NCBI GenBank assembly: GCA_963575745.1
Contig: CAUYUJ010003669.1
Location: 669,289 to 733,288, forward strand
Reading direction: 5' to 3'
Length of the DNA: 64,000 nucleotides
From: Prorocentrum cordatum
Taxonomy: Eukaryota > Sar > Dinophyceae > Prorocentrales > Prorocentraceae
Shown: positions 54,330-63,060 of the stretch, in pieces
How positions within the stretch are numbered: the first letter of the stretch is position 1
How the letters are laid out: each line of letters starts with the position of its first letter
Notes under the pieces: generated by a model
The model's input: only the letters and a program-made list of their open reading frames with translations
What the model was told of the DNA's origin: nothing
Database searches by the model: none
Translations under genes and position numbers: made by a program

Positions 54330-55330
54330 TTAACCGCCCGCTCCTGCGCAGCAAACTTGGCCTCGGATATCTTGTTTGGCTTCGACTGCAACTCTGTCGG
54401 CACGAGCCGCCTGCTGAGCATCCTGCGGTGCCTCGCTCGGGGCCGTCGTCGCCGCGGCCGCTGCGCCTGACTCGCCACGTGGCGTGCATGGCTGCGCGGC
54501 TGCTGCGGCTGACCCCGGTGGTTCCGCCTGCTCTGGCGCGGCGCGGCGCTTCCTCGCCATCCTGGCGTCAGCAGCCGCGCGCAGCTCGATCGCCTTCCTG
54601 ATGGAGGCGGGGCACTGCTCCGCCTCGCCGTCGAGGTACTTCTGGGCGTCGATGAGCTGCTGGTGCACTTTGGCGAGCTTTGCGCCGTCACCCTCCTCCA
54701 AGTCGAGACCGTCTACATTCTCAAACAACTGCCTCCCATAGCTGGAACCGAAAGGCTTCCCAGAGGCGCCCACAGCCCTTGTCAGAGAAGACTGCGGCCC
54801 ATTCTGAGAGATATCTTCACGAGCAACCGAGATCTGCGCGGCTTGCTTCTTGACAAGCTCGGCCTCGGCCCACTCCCGTGCAAGTCGCTGCTCCTTCACT
54901 TCCGCCAAGCCTAGTTGTTTCCTCAACCTCACCACGGCCTGCACGGCCCCAGGTGTTTGCTAGCGTCGCGCCACGCTCCGTCGGCCCTCTGCAAGGAATG
55001 AAGAGCTCCAGTGGTGGACCCATGCTGCACACTCTGAGTCTGCTTCAGCTAGGTGACATGAGACCGGAGAGTGTTGCGCAAATCGGGGTCAGTGGCCTGA
55101 AGCAAGGTTTGCTCCAGCAGCGGCAACACCGAAACTTTCCGAGGAGATGTGGGTGGGGCGGTGGAAGGATGGCGAGACCCTTTCTGTTCACCCTCCTGCT
55201 CCGTGAACGAAACCTTGGGGATGCCTTTTCGTCCATGACCGCCGTTTGTTTTCTGCCCTTCACATTATCCTTGTCCTTGTGTTGAGCTACGTACAAGTCC
55301 ACTTTATTCTTGCAACGTGCACAATGCATG
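54330..55330 (-). pseudogene. LINE-B N-terminal region (basic start, coiled coil)
   Basis: The first part (55329 to about 55045) has MHCARCKNKV, a possible zinc-binding CxxC, then a segment that reads better one frame over (PKVSFTEQEGEQKGSRHPS, then LLEQTLLQATDPDLRNTLRS). The second part (54944-54330) is rich in Glu, Lys, Ala and Leu (KQLGLAEVKEQRLAREWAE) and looks like a coiled coil, followed by an Ala/Pro-rich tail. Such regions precede the endonuclease in many LINE proteins. The frame change around 54950-55040 shows decay. Function in RNA binding or oligomerisation is inferred only. Confidence 0.45.
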
Positions 55331-56031
55331 TCTCTGGAAACGAGGATGCTTTTCCACTCCGACAGGGAACAACGCTTTCAAGTCGTCCAGGCACGTGTCA
55401 CTGCGAAACCTCGGTTTTCGCCCGTACAGCGATGCGTATGAGTCTAAAGGACAGGACAGTGAACGCAGGGGCTGATATTGCCCCTCGAGCGCCCACGAAA
55501 AAGGACCGAGGCGTTCGGTCCCGGCCAAAATCGTCGGAACACAAAAAAACAGTTTGAGCGGGGGGGGAGAGTGCGGTAGTGAACGTCGCGGGCGGGAGAG
55601 GCAGGCAGGGAGGGCAGGAGAGAGGAAGGGGGCAGGGTCAGAGGGGGCGAGCAGGGACAGGAAGAGGATGAAGAAGATGACAAAAATGATGGTATGCTGA
55701 TGAGGATCATGTGGACGACCGGGGAGAGACGTCTGAGAAATACGTGCGTTCCTTGACCCACGCCGAACAGAACAACGGAATGCCGCAATATCGCGCGGCG
55801 CGGCAGGGACATTGCTGTCTACACGAGAACTGTTCTGGCGCGTCCTATGTTGAAACTCGTCTGCGGTCGAAAAACGGTCGGACACATATCGGAGGTGATG
55901 GGGGTGAGGTCGACGTGGAACGGAGAGCCCCCCTACGGGGAAATCGGTTTCGGTTTCGTGTTCGCGCGTGCCGTGCGCGCGGGCGAGGCGAAGCTGCGTG
56001 GGTGGGCGAGAGGAACGTCTCCTGTGGCTGA
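55331..56031. other. No gene seen
   Basis: A minus-strand frame of 479 codons spans 55304-56743, but its first half is translated GAT repeat (Ile/His/Ser-rich) and its second half is not recognisable. Confidence 0.4.
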
Positions 56032-56260
56032 GGCGCGGCCGGACCAAATGTGTCTCTTCCGGGCGGCCGGTGGCGCGCGGTGCCCCGCCAGTGTCCCGCT
56101 GGTGTCCCGTCGGTGTCCCTGTGGCTGGGGCGCGGCCGGACCAAATATGTCTCTTCCGGGCGGCCGGTGGCGCGCGGTGTCCCGCCTGTGTCCCGCCGGT
56201 GTCCCGCGGTGTCCCGCGATGTCCCGCGGTGCCCCGCGGTGTCCCGCTGGTGTCCCGCGA
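56032..56260 (+). repeat. About 100-bp duplication and GTGTCCCGC short repeats
   Basis: GCGCGGCCGGACCAAAT.TGT then CTCTTCCGGGCGGCCGGTGG occurs at about 56035 and 56133. It is followed by repeated GGTGTCCCGC words that lead directly into the GAT tract. Confidence 0.75.
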
Positions 56261-56838
56261 TGATGATGATGACGATGATGATGATGATGATGACGATGAT
56301 GGAATGATGATGATGATGATGAGGATGATGGTGATATTGATGTTGATAATGATGCTGCTGATAATGATGACGATGGTGATGATGAATGTGATGCTGATGA
56401 TGATGAGGAAAACGATGATGATGATGATATGATGATGACGTCCCGATGATGATGCCGATGATGATGATGATGATGTCGATGATGGTGATGACGGTGATGA
56501 TGATGGTGATGCTGATGGTGTCAAAACGATGGGGATGAGGACGATCATGATGCTTATGTTGATGATCGTGATGATGACGATGATGGTGTCCCGATGATGA
56601 TGATGAGTATGGTGATGTTGATGTTGATGATGCTGATTCTGATTGTGTCCCGATGACGATGATGTTGATGATGATGAGGTTGATGATGATTTCGGCGTCC
56701 CGATGGTGATGAGGATTATGATGGTGATGATGATGATGCTCAAGTTGGTAATGATGACGATGGTTCACCGATGATGACGATGATGATGATGCTGATGCTG
56801 ATGTTGGTGGTGCTGATGATGATGATGATGATACCCGA
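56255..56838 (+). repeat. GAT-rich array, left half of a split locus
   Basis: Mostly GAT/GAC/GGT triplets punctuated by TGTCCCGATGATG about every 50-150 bp. The same composition and the same TCCCGATG punctuation resume at 61643 on the other side of LINE-A, so the two halves were probably one array. Confidence 0.85.
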
Positions 56839-57071
56839 CCCCATGAAGAAGCTCCTCGGTGACGGGCGGCTACACGCAGAGGCTGCGCAGCACGGGCGAC
56901 CTCCTGCTTAAGGCCCTGATCCTCCCTTCAAAGTGCTGCACAGCATGCACAGAATCAAATCTCCCCTGCATTCTCTGTGCATTGAAAGTGCTGAGCCCCA
57001 AATCAAGCGATACTGCAAGTGCATGCAACTGTTCACTCGTGCTCCACGTGTGGGAACGCATGAATACACGG

Positions 57072-60000
57072 TCAAGGAAATTGTGCTGAGACCAAAGGAG
57101 GGGGGAGAGCAGGAAGCAAGCGAGACACGGAAGCAACAAAGATGGGACACACAAGATAATGCTCGAGCGAATCTCCTCCCACGGCACAGCACCCGAAACG
57201 GCACGAAAGGGTCCCCTGTTGGAACCTGCGGGTGGTGCACCAGGAGTTACATACAGATTTGACAACACTGATTCCTATAAACACAGGCAAAGCTTTATTT
57301 ATTACACGCAGTTGCGACACAAGATCATTGGCTTCACTCACAGTGGCTTCACTACTCCAATACCTCATTCTAGGAAGAAATCTTCTGGCCATGGGAATAG
57401 CAAATAGATGGGGTCTCAGAGCCTTCTCGGTTTTCTTCTGGAGTTCAGCACAGGGGGCTTGCGGAACCCGTGGAATACGCCATATACGATCATACAAAGA
57501 GACCATCTGGTACAGGATGCTATTGGCACGCCAATCGGGAAGACTTGGGGTAAGAGTCCTTTCATCACTTGCTTCTGCATTCTCAAGAGCTAGTCGCCCT
57601 CTGTGAAAGGCAGAGGAGTAAAACGCAGCGCGATAACGAGCGGCGTCGCACACCAGCTGGAAGCATCGGACCTCAACCCCGAATTGCAGGTCCTTGAAAT
57701 CGCGCAGCACGTCCGACGGGATCGAAAAACGTGGGGAGGCAGTGAGCAACTGGACTACATCCCGCTCTTTTTTCAACGCCGTACTAGATGGAGGGTAGAA
57801 CTGCATAATATACGATAGTACTGTGAAGCCGTACGTGTTGTATGCCAGTATGCTCCCCACGAGAGACTTTCCAAGAGCCCTAATAAGAAGTCCCCGAGCA
57901 CGACACTTAGCGATGGGCTTCTCCCACGCGACTTCATGAGCCCCAGGGCCCAACCACACCCCAAGATAAAGAACCTTCGATCGAATCTTGAAACTGCGAA
58001 TGCGGACTCCATTCCTCCGAAATTCACCTGCGATGTCCGATTGCGGGAAAAGGAAGCACAACTCAGTCTTTGAGAGGTTCAAGACCAAACCTGCTGCTCC
58101 TGCAGCACTCACCCACAAACGAAGAATTGGCGGTAGGCACTCGTACATGTTGACGCTCGTGAGGCCAACATCGTCAGCAAACGCTCTCAACACTCCTGGA
58201 ACTGGCAATGCCTCGATCATGCTCCGCAGGATCGGGTCGAAACACAGCGCGAAAATGACTCCGCTAAGCGGGCACCCCTGCTTGACCCCTCGTTCCACAG
58301 GAAACTGGTGATCACGGCAGCCGTTAAAAGACACCTTCATCTGGATGTCGGAGTAGAGAGCACGCACTGCACGGACAATAGTTGGGGGTAATTGCATGGC
58401 TTCCAAAATGTGAAAAATCCAGGAGTGATAAACCGAAGGAAATGCAGCTTTAACATCAAAAAGGCAGATACCAGTTTTTCTTTCACCATATATTGTCCCG
58501 TGCTCAAGCAAATCGGCCTCCAGGTCGATAATATTGTCGACAATCTGCCTGCCTGGTACAAATCCACGCTGGCACGCGTCGACCGTTTGAACAGCCACAC
58601 GAGCCAGAGGGAGCGCCACCGCACTAGCAATAATCTTATTGCACGAATTGGAGAGCGAGATAGGTCTCGTAGTAGCTGGTTCCCTGAAGATCCCCTTGCA
58701 CACGTCCTCCGCCTCCTCCCCTTTAGGTGAGAAAACTGCAACGCACTCGTTAAAACCTGCAGGCAACTCGCCGTGCGAGAACAGGCGCTCGTACACTTCG
58801 AATAAGAGTTCTTTTCCCACTTCCCCCACCTTCCAACAACTGTATGGTAATCCATCCGCACCCGGGGCCGAATCCTTCAACCTATCGATACGCTCGAAAA
58901 ATTCTTCACGGCACAGTTGCCATTCAACGTGATTAGGAGCAATCTGTACAAACTCGTCAAAAGCAGAGTACGCTGCAACACAGGCCTCCTTACTCTTGTG
59001 AACCTCCCCCCAGTGATCAGCAAGATGGCGGGAGCACTCTGCAGGGTCTGTCATCTCCCTCCTCTGGTCGTCATAGATGCCTACAAACGGAGCTACTCTG
59101 CGAACTCGTGCCCAGGCTTGCTGCAAACGATTGATACGCTTGACACGGGCATCTTTGATGGCCTGCGGCAAGCTGCTTCGAAGAACCTCCTCCTCCTCCG
59201 CTGCAAGAGTCTGAAGGGTGAGCCTCTGAAGATGCTGGTGGAAGCCCTCGAGATCGTGCCACACCCCCTCCTCCTCATTCACGAACTCCCTCAAAGCAGG
59301 GTAAGCCCGAACAGCTCTCCTAAGAACAGCATGCTTGTTCGTGCGAACGGCATTCAAGACTGCGTACATCCAACTTACTTTATCGTGAATAGTTCTGGCC
59401 CCCCTTTCCTCCCTTTTCCGTCTTGCCCTCATCCCCGCTTCGTAGAGAACATGTTTATATTGAGAAAGCTTTTCCCCAATCGTACCTTCCAAAACAATCT
59501 CCGACATCACTTCCTCAACAGCGTCCTTAAATTCCGCCGTCTTGGCCAGCCACGCTGGAACCTGATCATAGCGAGGAGCACGCCGAACTCCCAGGCCAAG
59601 AAAAACAGGCGCGTGATCACTACACCAGTCAGATACTCCATACCCTATTACCCCCGTCATAGGTTGCAAATCTTTGAGAACCGCAGGAAAGCAATTAACA
59701 TAAATACGATCTAATCTCGCCATCGATACAACGTTACCTCCCACCTCCTCCTTGTGTGTGTGCAGATTTTGTTCCACTTCACCAAAGTCAGTAAAAAGGT
59801 TATCGAAGTGCTCGGCAAGCGTGCGTGAGTTATTGTGGTGTGTGCCGTCTCCATACTGTCGAGCCTCGCCCGTCGCATAGAAGTTAAAGTCGCCTGCCAA
59901 AATCCCAAGCCCCTGAGCAGGACTGAGAAAGCGATCTCGAATCTGGCGCAGGAGAGCACGCTTGGCAGGTCGAGAGAGGGAAGGAACAAGATGAAGACAA

Positions 60001-60416
60001 CAGACCTGAAGAACACCTTCAGGTCCCGAACAAGTGATAATGAGGCACCGCCCTGCTAAGATCTCTGCACAATCAATAGTGTGAAACTGCTCGGCAAATT
60101 CAGGCGCAAGACAAATCATACACCCACCTGCTCGCGCTTCTTCGCAGAAGCTCCCAAAGAACAGGTATCCTGGAAAGTCTCGCATCACTGTGCTAAGATC
60201 CCCTTCCGAGCCATGCACCTCCTGGCAACAGACGATATCGTGCCGTTCGAGAAGGTGTCGAAACCTGGCATACCTACGCTCTTGTACCCTATGTTCGCCG
60301 TGAACACTCCCAAAAAGAGCCTTCGTATTCCAGGTGCACACCTTGAACCGTTGCTTCGGTACGTATGCTGTGCGAGAAGGGATGTCTTCTGTGGTGTTGT
60401 CCTCGAAGTCCTCATC
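57072..60416 (-). CDS. LINE-A ORF2: endonuclease-reverse transcriptase
   Basis: Would nick target DNA and copy the element RNA at the break (target-primed reverse transcription). The frame opens right after the ORF1 stop. Its first 25 codons lack ATG, and a GTG lies at 60341. Counting from that codon: endonuclease at 1-250 with CTWNTK (Asn5), CQEVHG (Glu41), AGDFNF (Asp151, Asn153), ARLDRIYV and SDHAP (Asp242, His243). RT at about 480-800 with SAPGADGLP, RPISLSN, QRGFVPGRQ, FDVKAAF (Asp629), KQGCPLSG, AFADD (Asp723-724) and LYLGVWL. A C-terminal Cys/His knuckle, CRFGC-x9-H-x3-C, lies at 1047-1065. All catalytic residues I can check are present and there is no RNase H. The first ATG falls after the endonuclease Asn and Glu motifs, so a separate AUG start would lose part of the active site. 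It must depend on readthrough of the UAG, or the UAG is a fresh mutation. Confidence 0.9.
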   Translation of the reverse strand, partial: DEDFEDNTTEDIPSRTAYVPKQRFKVCTWNTKALFGSVHGEHRVQERRYARFRHLLERHDIVCCQEVHGSEGDLSTVMRDFPGYLFFGSFCEEARAGGCMICLAPEFAEQFHTIDCAEILAGRCLIITCSGPEGVLQVCCLHLVPSLSRPAKRALLRQIRDRFLSPAQGLGILAGDFNFYATGEARQYGDGTHHNNSRTLAEHFDNLFTDFGEVEQNLHTHKEEVGGNVVSMARLDRIYVNCFPAVLKDLQPMTGVIGYGVSDWCSDHAPVFLGLGVRRAPRYDQVPAWLAKTAEFKDAVEEVMSEIVLEGTIGEKLSQYKHVLYEAGMRARRKREERGARTIHDKVSWMYAVLNAVRTNKHAVLRRAVRAYPALREFVNEEEGVWHDLEGFHQHLQRLTLQTLAAEEEEVLRSSLPQAIKDARVKRINRLQQAWARVRRVAPFVGIYDDQRREMTDPAECSRHLADHWGEVHKSKEACVAAYSAFDEFVQIAPNHVEWQLCREEFFERIDRLKDSAPGADGLPYSCWKVGEVGKELLFEVYERLFSHGELPAGFNECVAVFSPKGEEAEDVCKGIFREPATTRPISLSNSCNKIIASAVALPLARVAVQTVDACQRGFVPGRQIVDNIIDLEADLLEHGTIYGERKTGICLFDVKAAFPSVYHSWIFHILEAMQLPPTIVRAVRALYSDIQMKVSFNGCRDHQFPVERGVKQGCPLSGVIFALCFDPILRSMIEALPVPGVLRAFADDVGLTSVNMYECLPPILRLWVSAAGAAGLVLNLSKTELCFLFPQSDIAGEFRRNGVRIRSFKIRSKVLYLGVWLGPGAHEVAWEKPIAKCRARGLLIRALGKSLVGSILAYNTYGFTVLSYIMQFYPPSSTALKKERDVVQLLTASPRFSIPSDVLRDFKDLQFGVEVRCFQLVCDAARYRAAFYSSAFHRGRLALENAEASDERTLTPSLPDWRANSILYQMVSLYDRIWRIPRVPQAPCAELQKKTEKALRPHLFAIPMARRFLPRMRYWSSEATVSEANDLVSQLRVINKALPVFIGISVVKSVCNSWCTTRRFQQGTLSCRFGCCAVGGDSLEHYLVCPIFVASVSRLLPALPPPLVSAQFP

Positions 60417-60419
60417 CTA
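60417..60419 (-). other. Single in-frame UAG between ORF1 and ORF2
   Basis: The codons read CCA TAG GAT. Removing this one codon leaves 1471 sense codons open from 61487 to the ORF2 stop. The following codons (GAT GAG GAC TTC...) keep coding character up to VPKQRFKVCTWNTK. It may be a readthrough site, or a CAG-to-TAG nonsense change. Confidence 0.85.
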
Positions 60420-61487
60420 TGGGAAGGTGACTCGAGAGATGATACCCTGGGCACCCGCTTCGTTCATCTGGATCTGCGCGAGATCTTCCACCAAGGGTGT
60501 GATGCGGTAGCCGCTGCTCTGCTCCTCAACCTTGAATAACTCCCAAGCTTCGATGCCGTTCGAGAAGTACAGCGAGCCCTTGTACGCGTTGGTGCCCAAG
60601 CTGCAAACGCCCTCGCGCCACAAGTGGTTGACGACGAGGTGCTCTTTGACCATGCGCCACAGCTGACTCAATACGAAGCCCCTCTTGCGGATCTCTAACG
60701 GCTTGTGAGCACCAGCACGGATCTGATGTTGAACGTTGTCCCGAGGGTCGACCCAATCGCACTCCATCTGCCGAGAAGCAATGCCGTCTTTGAACTGCTG
60801 CGCATGCGTTTTGCTCGGGAACACCACCATGTACGAGAAAGACATGTTATGGTAGACGGGCTTGACGTTGTGTTTGATCGAATCGTGCAATAGAGGCATC
60901 ACTTTCGTCTCATAGTGTGCTTTAAACTGCGGTGCCAGCAACTTGCGCGGGAAACCTCGGAGCCATATCTTATTGTCGTCATCTCCCTGCGAACTGGAGC
61001 CACTTCCTGTGCTGGACTGGTAGGCTGCCCACGGATCAGCACGCGAAGGAGGGGAGCCCCCACCGGCTCCCCCGCCGCTCTCGATCCTCAGGATGCGGTC
61101 CGTCATCTCCTGCTGGTTCTGCTGGAGCGTGTCGAGAGTGGTCTGGATGGCTGCGCACCTCGCCTCCGCCTCCGACTGCACGATGTGAAGGTTGTGCGCC
61201 ATCTCGTTACGAAGCGTGCCCAACGACTCGTGTATAGACTTGGTCATGTTTCCACTGAACTCCAGCATTAGCTCACGGAACATTGGCTTGAACTCCTCCG
61301 CCGAATACGCTGGAGACGGCTGGCACACGGGTGCTGGAGACTCCATGCCTCGGCTGGAAGGGGACAACGAGCGCCGTGCTGATCGCGAGGAGGACCGTCG
61401 ACCTTCCTTCTTCACGTGACTCTTCTTTGCACCCCGCCGATCCCTCGCTGGCGAAGAAGAATCAGAGCGCCTGTGATCCTTTCCCAT
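60417..61487 (-). CDS. LINE-A ORF1: RNA-binding protein with coiled coil and RRM-like domain
   Basis: 356 residues from an ATG (first AUG after the spliced-leader relict) to a TAG. Residues 1-48 are very basic and Ser/Arg-rich. Residues about 62-136 are heptad-like (FRELMLEFSGNMTK...IQTTLDTLQQNQQEMTDRI), likely a coiled coil. A Gly/Ser linker follows, then an RRM-like fold at about 172-240, with KIWLRGFP as the first strand and FSYMVVFPS as the RNP1-like strand. A C-terminal part (260-345, KPLEIRKRGFVLSQLWRMVK) resembles the CTD of L1-type ORF1 proteins. The expected role is trimerisation, RNA binding and chaperoning of the element RNA in the RNP. It is in the same frame as ORF2. The assignment rests on architecture; sequence similarity to animal L1 ORF1p is weak. 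Confidence 0.8.
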   Translation of the reverse strand: MGKDHRRSDSSSPARDRRGAKKSHVKKEGRRSSSRSARRSLSPSSRGMESPAPVCQPSPAYSAEEFKPMFRELMLEFSGNMTKSIHESLGTLRNEMAHNLHIVQSEAEARCAAIQTTLDTLQQNQQEMTDRILRIESGGGAGGGSPPSRADPWAAYQSSTGSGSSSQGDDDNKIWLRGFPRKLLAPQFKAHYETKVMPLLHDSIKHNVKPVYHNMSFSYMVVFPSKTHAQQFKDGIASRQMECDWVDPRDNVQHQIRAGAHKPLEIRKRGFVLSQLWRMVKEHLVVNHLWREGVCSLGTNAYKGSLYFSNGIEAWELFKVEEQSSGYRITPLVEDLAQIQMNEAGAQGIISRVTFP

Positions 61488-61617
61488 GCTGTGCCAGAGA
61501 AACTATTCACAAAATGTGGTGTTCTGTGGCGCGAAAAGCCCTGGTCGGAAGCCTGGTCGGGGCTGCTTCCAAACCAAGGCGAAGCTGTCCTGGCCAGCTG
61601 CCTTGATAGATGTTTTA
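61488..61617 (-). other. LINE-A 5' leader without upstream AUG
   Basis: 130 nt between the spliced-leader relict and the ORF1 ATG. On the minus strand it has no AUG, so the ORF1 start is the first AUG of the transcript. Confidence 0.7.
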
Positions 61618-61639
61618 CTTGAGCCAAAATGGTTACGGA
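61618..61639 (-). other. Relict dinoflagellate spliced-leader sequence
   Basis: On the minus strand it reads TCCGTAA followed by CCATTTTGGCTCAAG. It equals the 22-nt dinoflagellate trans-spliced leader except for A instead of G at position 7. The match starts at the first element base after the GAT array, where the 5' end of a trans-spliced mRNA would lie. In dinoflagellate genomes such relicts mark DNA copied back from mature mRNA. Confidence 0.9.
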
Positions 61640-61985
61640 GAGATGATGATGATGATGATGCCGATGATGAGGATGAGATGATGATGATGGTGTCCCGATG
61701 GACATGATGTTGATGATGATGATAACGGTGGTGATCATGATGGTGTCCCGGTGATGATGCCGCTGATGATGATGATGACGATGACTGTGTCCCGATGCTG
61801 CTGATGATGATGTTGAGGATGAAAATGGTTGTGCTGATGGTGATGATGATGATGGTGATGTCCCGATGATGTTGATGACCATGATGATGATGTTGGTGTT
61901 GATGATGAGGACGGGGTCCCGATTATGATGATGTTGGTGATGATGATGTTGATGTTGATGTTGTTGTTGATGATGACGACGTTGA
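61640..61985 (+). repeat. GAT-rich array, right half of the split locus
   Basis: GATGATGATG with TGTCCCGATG or GGTCCCGATT punctuation at about 61692, 61745, 61790, 61859 and 61914, as in 56255-56838. Confidence 0.85.
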
Positions 61986-62205
61986 TTGTGATAGCGGTTG
62001 TGATATCGATAGTGAGATCGATAGTGAGACTGATTGAGATATCGATTGTGGGATCGATTGTGAGATCGATTGTGAGATCGATAGTCAGATCAATTGTGAG
62101 ATAGATCGAGTGAGATCGATCGTGGGATCGATCGAGGGAGATCGATCGAGCGAGACCACTACTGAAATCGATAGTGGGATCGATAGTGAGGCCGATCGAG
62201 TGAGA
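61986..62205 (+). repeat. 12-bp minisatellite GATCGATTGTGA
   Basis: Tandem GATCGAT(T/A)GTGA units, purest at 62045-62100, each with an ATCGAT/GATC site. The minus-strand frame through it gives a repeated LTID peptide and is not taken as a gene. Confidence 0.85.
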
Positions 62206-62259
62206 TGTTGGTTCCTCCCCCCCCCCGAACCTCCTTATCACCCGAAGGATGGTCGTATA

Positions 62260-62530
62260 GGTGTATTTTTATATATATATACACAAGGCTGCATTGGCGC
62301 TGCGCGCCATGCACCTTGGACCTCTGATTTTCGCACGCAAGACGGGTGCGTGCGTGCGCACATGCGCGCATGCAGGTATACACGCGCGCGAGCATGCACG
62401 CTCTGCACATGTATCTATGTGTGTACCACACATGCATACTGTTATGTATGTATATACATATTACATTTGAAAATGTATATGTATATGTATAGGTGCATGT
62501 ATATGTATATGTATATGTAACTCGCAAGTG
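62260..62530. repeat. TA/TG and GC-rich alternating dinucleotide tracts
   Basis: (TA)n near 62270-62282, GTGCGTGCGTGCGCACATGC near 62345-62370, and (TATGTA)n at 62475-62520. Alternating purine-pyrimidine sequence of this kind can adopt Z-DNA. Confidence 0.7.
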
Positions 62531-62619
62531 TTTGTTGGTGCACGCACCTATATGAAATTATGGGTGCGCATACACATGCGTATCTCAGGCGGTAATGGCC
62601 CGACCGCCTGCTCAGGGCA

Positions 62620-63060
62620 TCTCGCAACTCAGCGGTGCGAGGGTCTCACGCGAAAGTAGCCGGACTACTACGGGGCAGTGCATCTCCGATGTCAGCGTTG
62701 CGAGGATGTTTCAAGCCAAAATGAATTGACCACCTCAGCTGAGGACATCCCCGAACCCAGAATTGCGAGGTTGTCTTAAACGAAAAGGGCCTGAACACCT
62801 CAGCTCAGGACATCCCTGAATCCAAAGTTGCGAGGATGTCTCAAGTGAAAATGGCGGACTACTCTGCGGCAGGGCCTCTCGGAATCCAGACTTGCGAGGA
62901 TGTTTCTAGCGAAAGTGGCCGGAACACCTCAGCTCAGGGAGCCCCGGAACCCAGACTTGCGAGAAGGTCTCAAGCGGAAGTGGCCGGACAACCTTGGGGC
63001 AGGGCCTCTCTGGGGTCAGAGTTGCGAGGATGTCTCAGCCGTCAGTGGGAAGGAGGAAGC
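62620..63060 (+). repeat. 65-bp minisatellite, about seven copies
   Basis: TTGCGAGGATGTCTCAAGCG recurs near 62636, 62700, 62764, 62828, 62894, 62958 and 63024 (63-66 bp spacing), each with GGCCGGA.CACCTC and a CATCCC.GAACCCAG block. Two further copies lie at about 63332 and 63397. Confidence 0.85.

Larger units (their letters stand above)
49560..55330 (-). mobile_element. LINE-B: degraded non-LTR retrotransposon (EN-RT-RNase H)
   Basis: Read on the minus strand, fragments in different frames appear in the order expected for one element: a Cys-containing, basic start (about 55330-54945), a coiled-coil region (54944-54330), an apurinic-type endonuclease (about 54060-53410), reverse transcriptase (about 51860-50900) and RNase H (about 50260-49560). 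Every part is interrupted by frameshifts or stops, so it cannot now encode a working polyprotein. The domain order is like RNase H-bearing LINE clades, unlike LINE-A next to it. The outer limits are approximate and no poly(A) tail or target duplication is visible. Confidence 0.7.
56839..61639 (-). mobile_element. LINE-A: apparently full-length L1-like non-LTR retrotransposon
   Basis: A 4.8-kb element on the minus strand. From its 5' end: a spliced-leader relict (61639-61618), a 130-nt leader with no AUG, ORF1 (61487-60417), one UAG, the EN-RT frame (60416-57072) and about 230 nt of 3' sequence ending at the GAT array. Both ends abut GAT/ATC repeats (61640 onward and before 56838). No poly(A) tail is seen; the 3' end reads GGGTCGGGT then ATCATC, so ATC repeats may be tail or target. 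Apart from the single UAG there are no frame breaks across 1471 codons, which points to recent insertion. Its GC content is visibly lower than that of the surroundings. Clade assignment (L1-like by its ORF1 type and lack of RNase H) is inference. Confidence 0.85.

Noticed and set aside
55304-56743. 479-codon minus-strand open frame
   Set aside because: The first part is translated GAT/ATC repeat and the remainder has no recognisable domain; it crosses a repeat boundary.
56839-56868. Poly(A) tail for LINE-A
   Set aside because: No A run at the 3' end; the sequence passes from GGGTCGGGT to ATC triplets.
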